From Taudactylus pleione (lineage: Eukaryota; Chordata; Amphibia; Anura; Myobatrachidae), in contig JAUIMM010001266.1 in NCBI GenBank assembly GCA_031769625.1, positions 1 through 64,000 of the forward strand: a DNA stretch of 64,000 nucleotides, written 5' to 3'. The notes below the pieces were generated by a model. That model did not search any database. It was given only the letters and a program-made list of their open reading frames with translations, and was not told where the DNA came from. Numbering within the stretch: position 1 is the stretch's first letter; every line of letters begins with the position of its first letter. Shown here one piece after another: positions 10,870-23,719 of this stretch. Position numbers and translations under genes: made by a program.

Positions 10870-13800
10870 AGCAAACACAGACAGCTCAAAATTTCACGAA
10901 ATGTGTTGAAGACCCAGACCCACAAATGAGATGTGAAATGGTTTTTCTCCCATGTTGCTTTTAAGAGAAAACAGCAAATGCTCGTTTTAGGCCAAAATGC
11001 ATTGAAAGCAATGGAAACAACAAAAGCGCATACTTTGTGATATCTCCTCTTGTAGCAAACACAGACAGCTCAAAATTTCACTGAATGTGTTGAAGACCAA
11101 GACCCACAAATGTGATGTGAAATGTTTTTTCACCCATGTTGTGTTTAAGAGAAACCACCAACTGCTCGTTTTAGGCCAAAATGCATTGAAAGCAATGGAA
11201 ACAACAAAAGCGCATACTTTGTGATATCTCCTCTTGTAGCAAACACAGACAGCTCAAAATTTCACGAAATGTGTTGAAGACCCAGACCCACAAATGAGAT
11301 GTGAAATGGTTTTTCTCCCATGTTGCGTTTAAGAGAAAACAGCAAATGCTCGTTTTAGGCCAAAATGCATTGAAAGCAATGGAAACAACAAAAGCGCATA
11401 CTTTGTGATATCTTCTTGTAACAAACACAGACAGCTCAAAATTTCACCAGATGTGTTGAAGACCAAGACCCACAGATGTGATGTGAAATGTTTTTTCTCC
11501 CATGTTGCATTTAAGAGAAAACAGCAAATGCTCGTTTTAGGCCAAGATGCATTGAAAGCAATGGAAACAACAAAAGTGCATACTTTGTGATATCTCCTCT
11601 TGAAGCAAACACAGACAGCTCAAAATTTCACTGAATGTGTTGAAGACCAAGACCCACAAATGTGATGTGAAATGGTTTTTCTCCCATGTTGCATTTAAGA
11701 GAAAACAGCAAATGCTCGTTTTAGGCCAAAATGCATTGAATGCAATGGAAACAACAAAAGCGCATACTTTGTGATATCTCCTCTTGTAGCAAACACAGAG
11801 AGCTCAAAATTTCACCGAATGTGTTGAAGACCAAGACCCTCAAATGTGATGTGAAATGTTTTTTCTCCCATGTTGCGTTTAAGAGAAAACAGCAAATGCT
11901 CTTTTTTGGCCAAAATGCATTGAAAGCAATGGAAACAACAAAAGCGCATACTATGTGATATCTCTTCTTGTAGCAAACACAGACAGCTCAAAATTTCACC
12001 GAATGTGTTGAAGACCAAGACCCACAAATGTGATGTGAAATGGTTTTTCTCCCATGTTGCATTTAAGAGAAAACAGCAAATGCTCGTTTTAGGCCAAAAT
12101 GCATTGAAAGCAATGGAAACAACAAAAGCGCATACTTTGTGATATCTCCTCTTTTAACAAACACAGACAGCTCAAAATTTCACAAAATGTGTTGAAGACC
12201 AAGACCCACAAATGTGATGTGAAATGTTTTTTCTCCCATGTTGTGTTTAAGAGAAAACAGCAAATGCTCGTTTTAGGCCAAAATGCATTGAAAGCAATGG
12301 AAACAACAAAAGCGCATACTTTGTGATATCTCCTCTTGTAGCAAACACAGACAGCTCAAAATTTCACTGAATGTGTTGAAGACCAAGTCCCACAAATGTG
12401 ATGTGAAATGTTTTTTCACCCATGTTGTGTTTAAGAGAAACCACCAAATGCTCGTTTTAGGCCAAAATGCATTGAAAGCAATGGAAACAACAAAAGCGCA
12501 TACTTTGTGATATCTCCTCTTGTAGCAAACACAGACAGCTCAAAATTTCACAAAATGTGTTGAAGACCCAGACCCACAAATGAGATGTGAAATGGTTTTT
12601 CTCCCATGTTGCTTTTAAGAGAAAACAGCAAATGCTCGTTTTAGGCCAACATGCATTGAAAGCAATGGAAACAACAAAAGCGCATACTTTGTGATATCTC
12701 CTCTTGTAGCAAACACAGACAGCTCAAAATTTCACCGAATGTGTTGAAGACCAAGCCCCACAAATCTGATGTGAAATGGTTTTTCTCCCATGTTGCATTT
12801 AAGAGAAAACAGCAAATGCTCTTTTTTGGCCAAAATGCATTGAAAGCAATGGAAACAACAAAAGCGCATACTTTGTGATATCTCCTCTTGTAGCAAACAC
12901 AGACAGCTCAAAATTTCACGAAATGTGTTGAAGACCCAGACCCACAAATGAGATGTGAAATGGTTTTTCTCCCATGTTGCTTTTAAGAGAAAACAGCAAA
13001 TGCTCGTTTTAGGCCAAAATGCATTGAAAGCAATGGAAACAACAAAAGCGCATACTTTGTGATATCTCCTCTTGTAGCAAACACAGACAGCTCAAAATTT
13101 CACTGAATGTGTTGAAGACCAAGACCCACAAATGTGATGTGAAATGTTTTTTCACCCATGTTGTGTTTAAGAGAAACCACCAAATGCTCGTTTTAGGCCA
13201 AAATGCATTGAAAGCAATGGAAACAACAAAAGCGCATACTTTGTGATATCTCCTCTTGTAGCAAACACAGACAGCTCAAAATTTCACGAAATGTGTTGAA
13301 GACCCAGACCCACAAATGAGATGTGAAATGGTTTTTCTCCCATGTTGCGTTGAAGAGAAAACAGCAAATGCTCGTTTTAGGCCAAAATGCATTGAAAGCA
13401 ATGGAAACAACAAAAGCGCATACTTTGTGATATCTTCTTGTAACAAACACAGACAGCTCAAAATTTCACCAAATGTGTTGAAGACCAAGACCCACAGATG
13501 TGATGTGAAATGTTTTTTCTCCCATGTTGCATTTAAGAGAAAACAGCAAATGCTCGTTTTAGGCCAAAATGCATTGAAAGCAATGGAAACAACAAAAGCG
13601 CATACTTTGTGATATCTCCTCTTGTAGCAAACACAGACAGCTCAAAATTTCACTGAATGTGTTGAAGACCAAGACCCACAAATGAGATGTGAAATGGTTT
13701 TTCTCCCATGTTGCAATTAAGAGAAAACAGCAAATGCTCGTTTTAGGCCAAAATGCATTGAATGCAATGGAAACAACAAAAGCGCATACTTTGTGATATC

Positions 13801-14020
13801 TCCTCTTGTAGCAAACACAGACAGCTCAAAATTTCACCGAATGTGTTGAAGACCAAGACACTCAAATGTGATGTGAAATGTTTTTTCTCCCATGTTGCGT
13901 TTAAGAGAAAACAGCAAATGCTCTTTTTTGGCCAAAATGCATTGAAAGCAATGGAAACAACAAAAGCGCATACTTTGTGAAATCTCTTCTTGTAGCAAAC
14001 ACAGACAGCTCAAAATTTCA
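10870..14020. repeat. Segment repeated at 2022-bp (11-monomer) offset
   Basis: About 10.87-12.00 kb matches 12.89-14.02 kb at an offset of 2022 bp, including the 2-nt-deletion monomer (11.41 and 13.43 kb) and the CTCTTTTTTGG monomer (about 11.9 and 13.9 kb). The first copy has GAGAGCTC and GTGCATAC. The second has GACACTCAAATG and GTTGCAATTAAG. Upstream, CCAACATGCATTG occurs in both flanks (about 10.63 and 12.65 kb). Confidence 0.65.
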
Positions 14021-16870
14021 CGAAATGTGTTGAAGACCCAGACCCACAAATGAGATGTGAAATGGTTTTTCTCCCATGTTGCGTTTAAGAGAAAACAGCA
14101 AATGCTCGTTTTAGGCCAAAATGCATTGAAAGCAATGGAAACAACAAAAGCGCATACTTTGTGATATCTCATCTTGTAGCAAACACAGACAGCTCAAAAT
14201 TTCACCATATGTGTTGAAGACCAAGTCCCACAGATGTGATGTGAAATGGTTTTTCTCCCATGTTGCGATAAAGAGAAAACAGCATTTGCTCATTTTAGGC
14301 CAAAATGCATTGAAAGCAATGGAAACAACAAAAGCGCATACTTTGTGATATCTCCTCTTGAAGCAAACACAGACAGCTCAAAATTTCACTGAATGTGTTG
14401 AAGACCAAGACCCACAAATGTGACGTGAAATGTTTTTTCTCCCATGTTGCATTTAAGAGAAAACAGCAAATGCTCTTTTTTGGCCAAAATGCATTGAAAG
14501 CAATGGAAACAACAAAAGCGCATACTTTGTGATATCTCTTCTTGTAGCAAACACAGACAGCTCAAAATTTCACCGAATGTGTTGAAGACCAAGACCCACA
14601 AATGTGATGTGAAATGGTTTTTCTCCCATGTTGCATTTAAGAGAAAACAGCAAATGCTCGTTTTAGGCCAAAATGCATTGAAAGCAATGGAAACAACAAA
14701 AGCGCATACTTTGTGATATCTCCTCTTGTAACAAACACAGACAGCTCAAAATTTCACCAAATGTGTTGAAGACCAAGACCCACAGATGTGATGTGAAATG
14801 TTTTTTCTACCATGTTGTGTTTAAGAGAAAACAGCAAATGCTCGTTTTAGGCCAAAATGCATTGAAAGCAATGGAAACAACAAAAGCGCATACTTTGTGA
14901 TATCTCCTCTTGTAACAAACACAGACAGCTCAAAATTTCACGAAATGTGTTGAAGACCCAGACCCACAAATGAGATGTGAAATGGTTTTTCTCCCATGTT
15001 GCATTTAAGAGAAAACAGCAAATGCTCGTTTAAGGCCAAAATGCATTGCAAGCAATGGAAACAACAAAAACGCATACTTTGTGATATCTCCTCTTTTAGC
15101 AAACACAGACAGCTCAAAATTTCACAAAATGTGTTGAAGACCCAGACCCACAAATGAGATGTGAAATGGTTTTTCTCCCATGTTGCGTTTAAGAGAAAAC
15201 AGCAAATGCTCGTTTTAGGCCAAAATGCATTGAAAGCAATGGAAACAACAAAAGCGCATACTTTGTGATATCTCCTCTTGTAGCAATCACAGACAGCTCA
15301 AAATTTCACCAAATGTGTTGAAGACCAAGTCCCACAGATGTGATGTGAAATGGTTTTTCTCCCATGTTGCGTTTAAGAGAAAACAGCAATTGCTCGTTTT
15401 AGGCCAAAATGCATTGAAAGCAATGGAAACAACAAAAGCGCATACTTTGTGATATCTCCTCTTGAAGCAAACACAGACAGCTCAAAATTTCACTAAATGT
15501 GTTGAAGACCAAGACCCACAAATGTGATGTGAAATGGTTTCTCTCCCATGTTGCATTTAAGAGAAAACAGCAAATGCTCGTTTTAGGCCAAAATGTATTG
15601 AATGTAATGGAAACAACAAAAGCGCATACTTTGTGATATCTCCTCTTGTAGCAAACACAGACAGCTCAAAATTTCACCGAATGTGTTGAAGACCAAGACC
15701 CTCAAATATGATGTGAAATGTTTTTTCTCCCATGTTGCGTTTAAGAGAAAACAGCAAATGCTCTTTTTTGGCCAAAATGCATTGAAAGCAAAGGAAACAA
15801 CAAAAGCGCATACTTTGTGATAACTCTTCTTGTAGCAAACACAGACAGCTCAAAATTTCACCAAATGTGTTGAAGACCAAGACCCACAAATGTGATGTGA
15901 AATGGTTTTTCTCCCATGTTGCATTTAAGAGAAAACAGCAAATGCTCGTTTTAGGCCAAAATGCATTGAAAGCAATGGAAACAACAAAAGCGCATACTTT
16001 GTGATATCTCCTCTTGTAACAAACACAGACAGCTCAAAATTTCACCAAATGTGTTGAAGAACAAGACCCACAGATGTGATGTGAAATGTTTTTTCTCCCA
16101 TGTTGTGTTTAAGAGAAAACAGCAAATGCTCGTTTTAGGCCAAAATGCATTGAAAGCAATGGAAACAACAAAAGCGCATACTTTGTGATATCTCCTCTTG
16201 TAACAAACACAGACAGCTCAAAATTTCACAAAATGTGTTGAAGACCCAGACCCACAAATGAGATGTGAAATGGTTTTTCTCCCATGTTGCGTTTAAGAGA
16301 AAACAGCAAATGCTCGTTTTAGGCCAAAATGCATTGAAAGCAATGGAAACAACAAAAGCGCATACTTTGTGATATCTCCTCTTGTAACAAACACAGACAG
16401 CTCAAAATTTCACCAAATGTGTTGAAGACCAAGACCCACAGATGTGATGTGAAATGTTTTTTCTCCCATGTTGTGTTTAAGAGAAACCACCAAATGCTCG
16501 TTTTAGGCCAAAATGCATTGAAAACAATGGAAACAACAAAAGCGCATACTTTGTGATATCTCCTCTTGTAACAAACACAGACGGCTCAATATTTCACGAA
16601 ATGTGTTGAAGACCCAGACCCACAAATGAGATGTGAAATGGTTTTTCTCCCATGTTGCTTTTAAGAGAAAACAGCAAATGCTCGTTTTAGGCCAAAATGC
16701 ATTGAAAGCAATGGAAACAACAAAAGCGCATACTTTGTGATATCTCCTCTTGTAACAAACACAGACAGCTCAAAATTTCACTGAATGTGTTGAAGACCAA
16801 GAACCACAAATGTGATGTGAAATGTTTTTTCACCCATGTTGTGTTTAAGAGAAACCACCAAATGCTCGTT

Positions 16871-19800
16871 TTAGGCCAAAATGCATTGAAAGCAATGGAA
16901 ACAACAAAAGCGCATACTTTGTGATATCTCCTCTTGTAGCAAACACAGACAGCTCAAAATTTCACGAAATGTGTTGAAGACCCAGACCCACAAATGAGAT
17001 GTGAAATGGTTTTTCTCCCATGTTGCGTTTAAGAGAAAACAGCAAATGCTCGTTTTAGGCCAAAATGCATTGAAATCAATGGAAACAACAAAAGCGCATA
17101 CTTTGTGATATCTTCTTGTAACAAACACAGACAGCTCAAAATTTCACCAAATGTGTTGAAGACCAAGACCCACAGATGTGATGTGAAATGTTTTTTCTCC
17201 CATGTTGCATTTAAGAGAAAACAGCAAATGCTCGTTTTAGACCAAAATGCATTGAAAGCAATGGAAACAACAAAAGCGCATACTTTGTGATATCTCCTCT
17301 TGTAGCAAACACAGACAGCTCAAAATTTCACTGAATGTGTTGAAGACCAAGACCCACAAATGTGATGTGAAATGGTTTTTCTCCCATGTTGCATTTAAGA
17401 GAAAACAGCAAATGCTCGTTTTAGGCCAAAATGCATTGAATGCAATGGAAACAACAAAAGCGCATACTTTGTGATATCTCCTCTTGTAGCAAACACAGAC
17501 AGCTCAAAATTTCACCGAATGTGTTGAAGACCAAGACCCTCAAATGTGATGTGAAATGTTTTTTCTCCCATGTTGCGTTTAAGAGAAAACAGCAAATGCT
17601 CTTTTTTGGCCAAAATGCATTGAAAGCAATGGAAACAACAAAAGCGCATACTTTGTGATATCTCCTCTTGTAACAAACACAGACAGCTCAAAATTTCACG
17701 AAATGTGTTGAAGACCCAGACCCACAAATGAGATGTGAAATGGTTTTTCTCCCATGTTGCTTTTAAGAGAAAACAGCAAATGCTCGTTTTAGGCCAAAAT
17801 GCATTGAAAGCAATGGAAACAACAAAAGCGCATACTTTGTGATATCTCCTCTTGTAGCAAACACAGACAGCTCAAAATTTCACTGAATGTGTTGAAGACC
17901 AAGACCCACAAATGTGATGTGAAATGTTTTTTACCCATGTTGTGTTTAAGAGAAACCACCAAATGCTCGTTTTAGGCCAAAATGCATTGAAAGCAATGGA
18001 AACAACAAAAGCGCATACTTTGTGATATCTCCTCTTGTAGCAAACACAGACAGCTCAAAATTTCACGAAATGTGTTGAAGACCCAGACCCACAAATGAGA
18101 TGTGAAATGGTTTTTCTCCCATGTTGTGTTTAAGAGAAAACAGCAAATGCTCGTTTTAGGCCAAAATGCATTGAAAGCAATGGAAACAACAAAAGCGCAT
18201 ACTTTGTGATATCTCTTCTTGTAACAAACACAGACAGCTCAAAATTTCACCAAATGTGTTGAAGACCAAGACCCACAGATGTGATGTGAAATGTTTTTTC
18301 TCCCATGTTGCATTTAAGAGAAAACAGCAAATGCTCGTTTTAGGCCAAAATGCATTGAAAGCAATGGAAACAACAAAAGCGCATACTTTGTGATATCTCC
18401 TCTTGTAGCAAACAGACAGCTCAAAATTTCACTGAATGTGTTGAAGACCAAGACCCACAAATGTGATGTGAAATGGTTTTTCTCCCATGTTGCATTTAAG
18501 AGAAAACAGCAAATGCTCGTTTTAGGCCAAAATGCATTGAATGCAATGGAAACAACAAAAGCGCATACTTTGTGATATCTCCTCTTGTAGCAAACACAGA
18601 CAGCTCAAAATTTCACCGAATGTGTTGAAGACCAAGACCCTCAAATGTGATGTGAAATGTTTTTTCTCCCATGTTGCGTTTAAGAGAAAACAGCAAATGC
18701 TCTTTTTTGGCCAAAATGCATTGAAAGCAATGGAAACAACAAAAGCGCATACTTTGTGATATCTCCTCTTGTAACAAACACAGACAGCTCAAAATTTCAC
18801 GAAATGTGTTGAAGACCCAGACCCACAAATGAGATGTGAAATGGTTTTTCTCCCATGTTGCTTTTAAGAGAAAACAGCAAATGCTCGGTTTAGGCCAAAA
18901 TGCATTGAAAGCAATGGAAACAACAAAAGCGCATACTTTGTGATATCTCCTCTTGTAGCAAACACAGACAGCTCAAAATTTCACTGAATGTGTTGAAGAC
19001 CAAGACCCACAAATGTGATGTGAAATGTTTTTTCACCCATGTTGTGTTTAAGAGAGACCACCAACTGCTTGTTTTAGGCCAAAATGCATTGAAAGCAATG
19101 GAAACAACAAAAGCGCATACTTTGTGATATCTCCTCTTGTAGCAAACACAGACAGCTCAAAATTTCACGAAATGTGTTGAAGACCCAGACCCACAAATGA
19201 GATGTGAAATGGTTTTTCTCCCATGTTGCGTTTAAGAGAAAACAGCAAATGCTCGTTTTAGGCCAAAATGCATTGAAAGCAATGGAAACAACAAAAGCGC
19301 ATACTTTGTGATATCTTCTTGTAACAAACACAGACAGCTCAAAATTTCACCAGATGTGTTGAAGACCAAGACCCACAGATGTGATGTGAAATGTTTTTTC
19401 TCCCATGTTGCATTTAAGAGAAAACAGCAAATGCTCGTTTTAGGCCAAGATGCATTGAAAGCAATGGAAACAACAAAAGCGCATACTTTGTGATATCTCC
19501 TCTTGTAGCAAACACAGACAGCTCAAAATTTCACTGAATGTGTTGAAGACCAAGACCCACAAATGTGATGTGAAATGGTTTTTCTCCCATGTTGCATTTA
19601 AGAGAAAACAGCAAATGCTCGTTTTAGGCCAAAATGCATTGAATGCAATGGAAACAACAAAAGCGCATACTTTGTGATATCTCCTCTTGTAGCAAACACA
19701 GAGAGCTCAAAATTTCACGGAATGTGTTGAAGACCAAGACCCTCAAATGTGATGTGAAATGTTTTTTCTCCCATGTTGCGTTTAAGAGAAAACAGCAAAT

Positions 19801-19880
19801 GCTCTTTTTTGGCCAAAATGCATTGAAAGCAATGAAAACAACAAAAGCGCATACTTTGTGATATCTCTTCTTGTAGCAAA
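16871..19880. repeat. Three consecutive 6-monomer cassettes (1101-1102 bp each)
   Basis: Units begin near 16871, 17973 and 19074 with the same six-type order as at 7862. The third departs near 19.88 kb after its CTCTTTTTTGG monomer. The second unit lacks the 2-nt deletion in its first monomer (CTCTTCTTG near 18.21 kb) and has TGTGTTTAAG there, so that monomer was exchanged. Private small deletions are CACAGACAG to CAGACAG near 18411, a lost C near 17932, and a lost A (CCAAGCCCAC) near 19920. The segment of about 16.2-17.9 kb also matches 7.2-8.9 kb at an offset of about 9009 bp (49 monomers). Confidence 0.8.
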
Positions 19881-20049
19881 CACAGACAGCTCAAAATTTC
19901 ACCGAATGTGTTGAAGACCAAGCCCACAAATGTGATGTGAAATGGTTTTTCTCCCATGTTGCATTTAAGAGAAAACAGCAAATGCTCGTTTTAGGCCAAA
20001 ATGCATTGAAAGCAATGGAAACAACAAAAGCGCATACTTTGTGATATCT

Positions 20050-22620
20050 CCTCTTTTAACAATCACAGACAGCTCAAAATTTCACAAAATGTGTTGAAGA
20101 CCAAGACCCACAAATGTGATGTGAAATGTTTTTTCTCCCATGTTGTGTTTAAGAGAAAACAGCAAATGCTCGTTTTAGGCCAAAATGCATTGAAAGCAAT
20201 GGAAACAACAAAAGCGCATACTTTGTGATATCTCCTCTTGTAGCAAACACAGACAGCTCAAAATTTCACTGAATGTGTTGAAGACCAAGTCCCACAAATG
20301 TGATGTGAAATGTTTTTTCACCCATGTTGTGTTTAAGAGAAACCACCAAATGCTCGTTTTAGGCCAAAATGCATTGAAAGCAATGGAAACAACAAAAGCG
20401 CATACTTTGTGATATCTCCTCTTGTAGCAAACACAGACAGCTCAAAATTTCACGAAATGTGTTGAAGACCCAGACCCACAAATGAGATGTGAAATGGTTT
20501 TTCTCCCATGTTGCGTTTAAGAGAAAACAGCAAATGCTCGTTTTAGGCCAAAATGCATTGAAAGCAATGGAAACAACAAAAGCGCATACTTTGTGATATC
20601 TCCTCTTGTAACAAACACAGACAGCTCAAAATTTCACCAAATGTGTTGAAGACCAAGACCCACAGATGTGATGTGAAATGTTTTTTCTCCCATGTTGTGT
20701 TTAAGAGAATCCACCAAATGCTCCTTTTAGGCCAAAATGCATTGAAAGCAATGGAAACATCAAAAGCGCATACTTTGTGATATCTCCTCTTGTAGCAAAC
20801 ACAGACAGCTCAAAATTTCACGAAATGTGTTGAAGACCCAGACCCACAAATGAGATGTGAAATGGTTTTTCTCTCATGTTGCGTTTATGAGAAAACAGCA
20901 AATGCTCGTTTTTGGCCAAAATGCATTGAAAGCAATGGAAACAACAAAAGCACATACTTTGTGATATCTCCTCTTGTAGCAAACACAGACTGCTCAAAAT
21001 TTCACCGAATGTGTTGAAGACCAAGACCCACAAATGTGATGTGAAATGGTTTTTCTCCCATGTTGTGTTTAAGAGAAACCACCAAATGCTCGTTTTAGGC
21101 CAAAATGCATTGAAAGCAATGGAAACAACAAAAGCGCATACTTTGTGATATCTCCTCTTGTAGCAAACACAGACAGCTCAAAATTTCACGAAATGTGTTG
21201 AAGACCCAGACCCACAAATGAGATGTGAAATGGTTTTTCTCCCATGTTGCGTTTAAGAGAAAACAGCAAATGCTCGTTTTAGGCCAAAATGCATTGAAAG
21301 CAATGGAAACAACAAAAGCGCATACTTTGTGATATCTCCTCTTTTAACAAACACAGACAGCTCAAAATTTCACAAAATGTGTTGAAGACCAAGACTCACA
21401 AATGTGATGTGAAATGTTTTTTCTCCCATGTTGTGTTTAAGAGAAAACAGCAAATGCTCGTTTTAGGCCAAAATGCATTGAAAGCAATGGAAACAACAAA
21501 AGCGCATACTTTGTGATATCTCCTCTTGTAGCAAACACAGACAGCTCAAAATTTCACTGAATGTGTTGAAGACCAAGTCCCACAAATGTGATGTGAAATG
21601 TTTTTTCACCCATGTTGTGTTTAAGAGAAACCACCAAATGCTCGTTTTAGGCCAAAATGCATTGAAAGCAATGGAAACAACAAAAGCGCATACTTTGTGA
21701 TATCTCCTCTTGTAGCAAACACAGACAGCTCAAAATTTCACGAAATGTGTTGAAGACCCAGACCCACAAATGAGATGTGAAATGGTTTTTCTCCCATGTT
21801 GCGTTTAAGAGAAAACAGCAAATGCTCGTTTTAGGCCAAAATGCATTGAAAGCAATGGAAACAACAAAAGCGCATACTTTGTGATATCTCCTCTTGTAAC
21901 AAACACAGACAGCTCAAAATTTCACCAAATGTGTTGAAGACCAAGACCCACAGATGTGATGTGAAATGTTTTTTCTCCCATGTTGTGTTTAAGAGAATCC
22001 ACCAAATGCTCCTTTTAGGCCAAAATGCATTGAAAGCAATGGAAACATCAAAAGCGCATACTTTGTGATATCTCCTCTTGTAGCAAACACAGACAGCTCA
22101 AAATTTCACGAAATGTGTTGAAGACCCAGACCCACAAATGAGATTTGAAATGGTTTTTCTCTCATGTTGCGTTTATGAGAAAACAGCAAATGCTCGTTTT
22201 TGGCCAAAATGCATTGAAAGCAATGGAAACAACAAAAGCACATACTTTGTGATATCTCCTCTTGTAGCAAACACAGACTGCTCAAAATTTCACCGAATGT
22301 GTTGAAGACCAAGACCCACAAATGTGATGTGAAATGGTTTTTCTCCCATGTTGTGTTTAAGAGAAACCACCAAATGCTCGTTTTAGGCCAAAATGCATTG
22401 AAAGCAATGGAAACAACAAAAGCGCATACTTTGTGATATCTCCTCTTGTAGCAAACACAGACAGCTCAAAATTTCACGAAATGTGTTGAAGACCCATACC
22501 CACAAATGAGATGTGAAATGGTTTTTCTCCCATGTTGCGTTTAAGAGAAAACAGCAAATGCTCGTTTTAGGCCAAAATGCATTGAAAGCAATGGAAACAA
22601 CAAAAGCGCATACTTTGTGA
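20050..22620. repeat. 1288-bp (7-monomer) tandem duplication
   Basis: Two adjacent seven-monomer units, about 20.05-21.33 and 21.33-22.61 kb, share the order of diagnostic monomers: CTCTTTTAAC, CAAAATG with TGTGTTT, CCAAGTCCC with AGAAACCACC, CGAAATG with GCGTTT, AGAATCCACC with CTCCTTTTAGG and ACATCAAAAG, TTTCTCTCATG with TTTATGAGA, and GACTGCTC. The offset is 1288 bp. The copies are nearly identical; differences include CAATCACAG versus CAAACACAG and ATGAGATGTG versus ATGAGATTTG. Confidence 0.8.
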
Positions 22621-23485
22621 TATCTTCTTGTAACAAACACAGACAGCTCAAAATTTCACCAAATGTGTTGAAGACCAAGACCCACAGATGTGATGTGAAA
22701 TGTTTTTTCTCCCATGTTGCATTTAAGAGAAAACAGCAAATGCTCGTTTTAGGCCAAAATGCATTGAAAGCAATGGAAACAACAAAAGCGCATACTTTGT
22801 GATATCTCCTCTTGTAGCAAACACAGACAGCTCAAAATTTCACTGAATGTGTTGAAGACCAAGACCCACAAATGTGATGTTAAATGGTTTTTCTCCCATG
22901 TTGCATTTAAGAGAAAACAGCAAATGCTCGTTTTAGGCCAAAATGCATTGAATGCAATGGAAACAACAAAAGCGCATACTTTGTGATATCTCCTCTTGTA
23001 GCAAACACAGACAGCTCAAAATTCCACCGAATGTGTTGAAGACCAAGACCCTCAAATGTGATGTGAAATGTTTTTTCTCCCATGTTGCGTTTAAGAGAAA
23101 ACAGCAAATGCTCTTTTTTGGCCAAAATGCATTGAAAGCAATGGAAACAACAAAAGCGCATACTTTGTGATATCTCCTCTTGTAACAAACACAGACAGCT
23201 CAAAATTTCACGAAATGTGTTGAAGACCCAGACCCACAAATGAGATGTGAAATGGTTTTTCTCCCATGTTGCTTTTAAGAGAAAACAGCAAATGCTCGTT
23301 TTAGGCCAAAATGCATTGAAAGCAATGGAAACAACAAAAGCGCATACTTTGTGATATCTCCTCTTGTAGCAAACACAGACAGCTCAAAATTTCACTGAAT
23401 GTGTTGAAGACCAAGACCCACAAATGTGATGTGAAATGTTTTTTCACCCATGTTGTGTTTAAGAGAAACCACCAACTGCTCGTTT
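22383..23485. repeat. 6-monomer cassette copy
   Basis: A complete copy of the left-domain six-monomer order, with private bases AAATTCCACCG near 23.02 kb, GATGTTAAATGG near 22.88 kb and CCCATACCC near 22.50 kb. Just downstream the next unit has two extra T's (AAAATTTTTCACG at about 23571-23581). The segment of about 22.4-23.3 kb corresponds to 31.4-32.3 kb at an offset of 9002 bp (49 monomers). Confidence 0.75.
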
Positions 23486-23719
23486 TAGGCCAAAATGCAT
23501 TGAAAGCAATGGAAACAACAAAAGCGCATACTTTGTGATATCTCCTCTTGTAGCAAACACAGACAGCTCAAAATTTTTCACGAAATGTGTTGAAGACCCA
23601 GACCCACAAATGAGATGTGAAATGGTTTTTCTCCCATGTTGCGTTTAAGAGAAAACAGCAAATGCTCGTTTTAGGCCAAAATGCATTGAAAGCAATGGAA
23701 ACAACAAAAGCGCATACTT

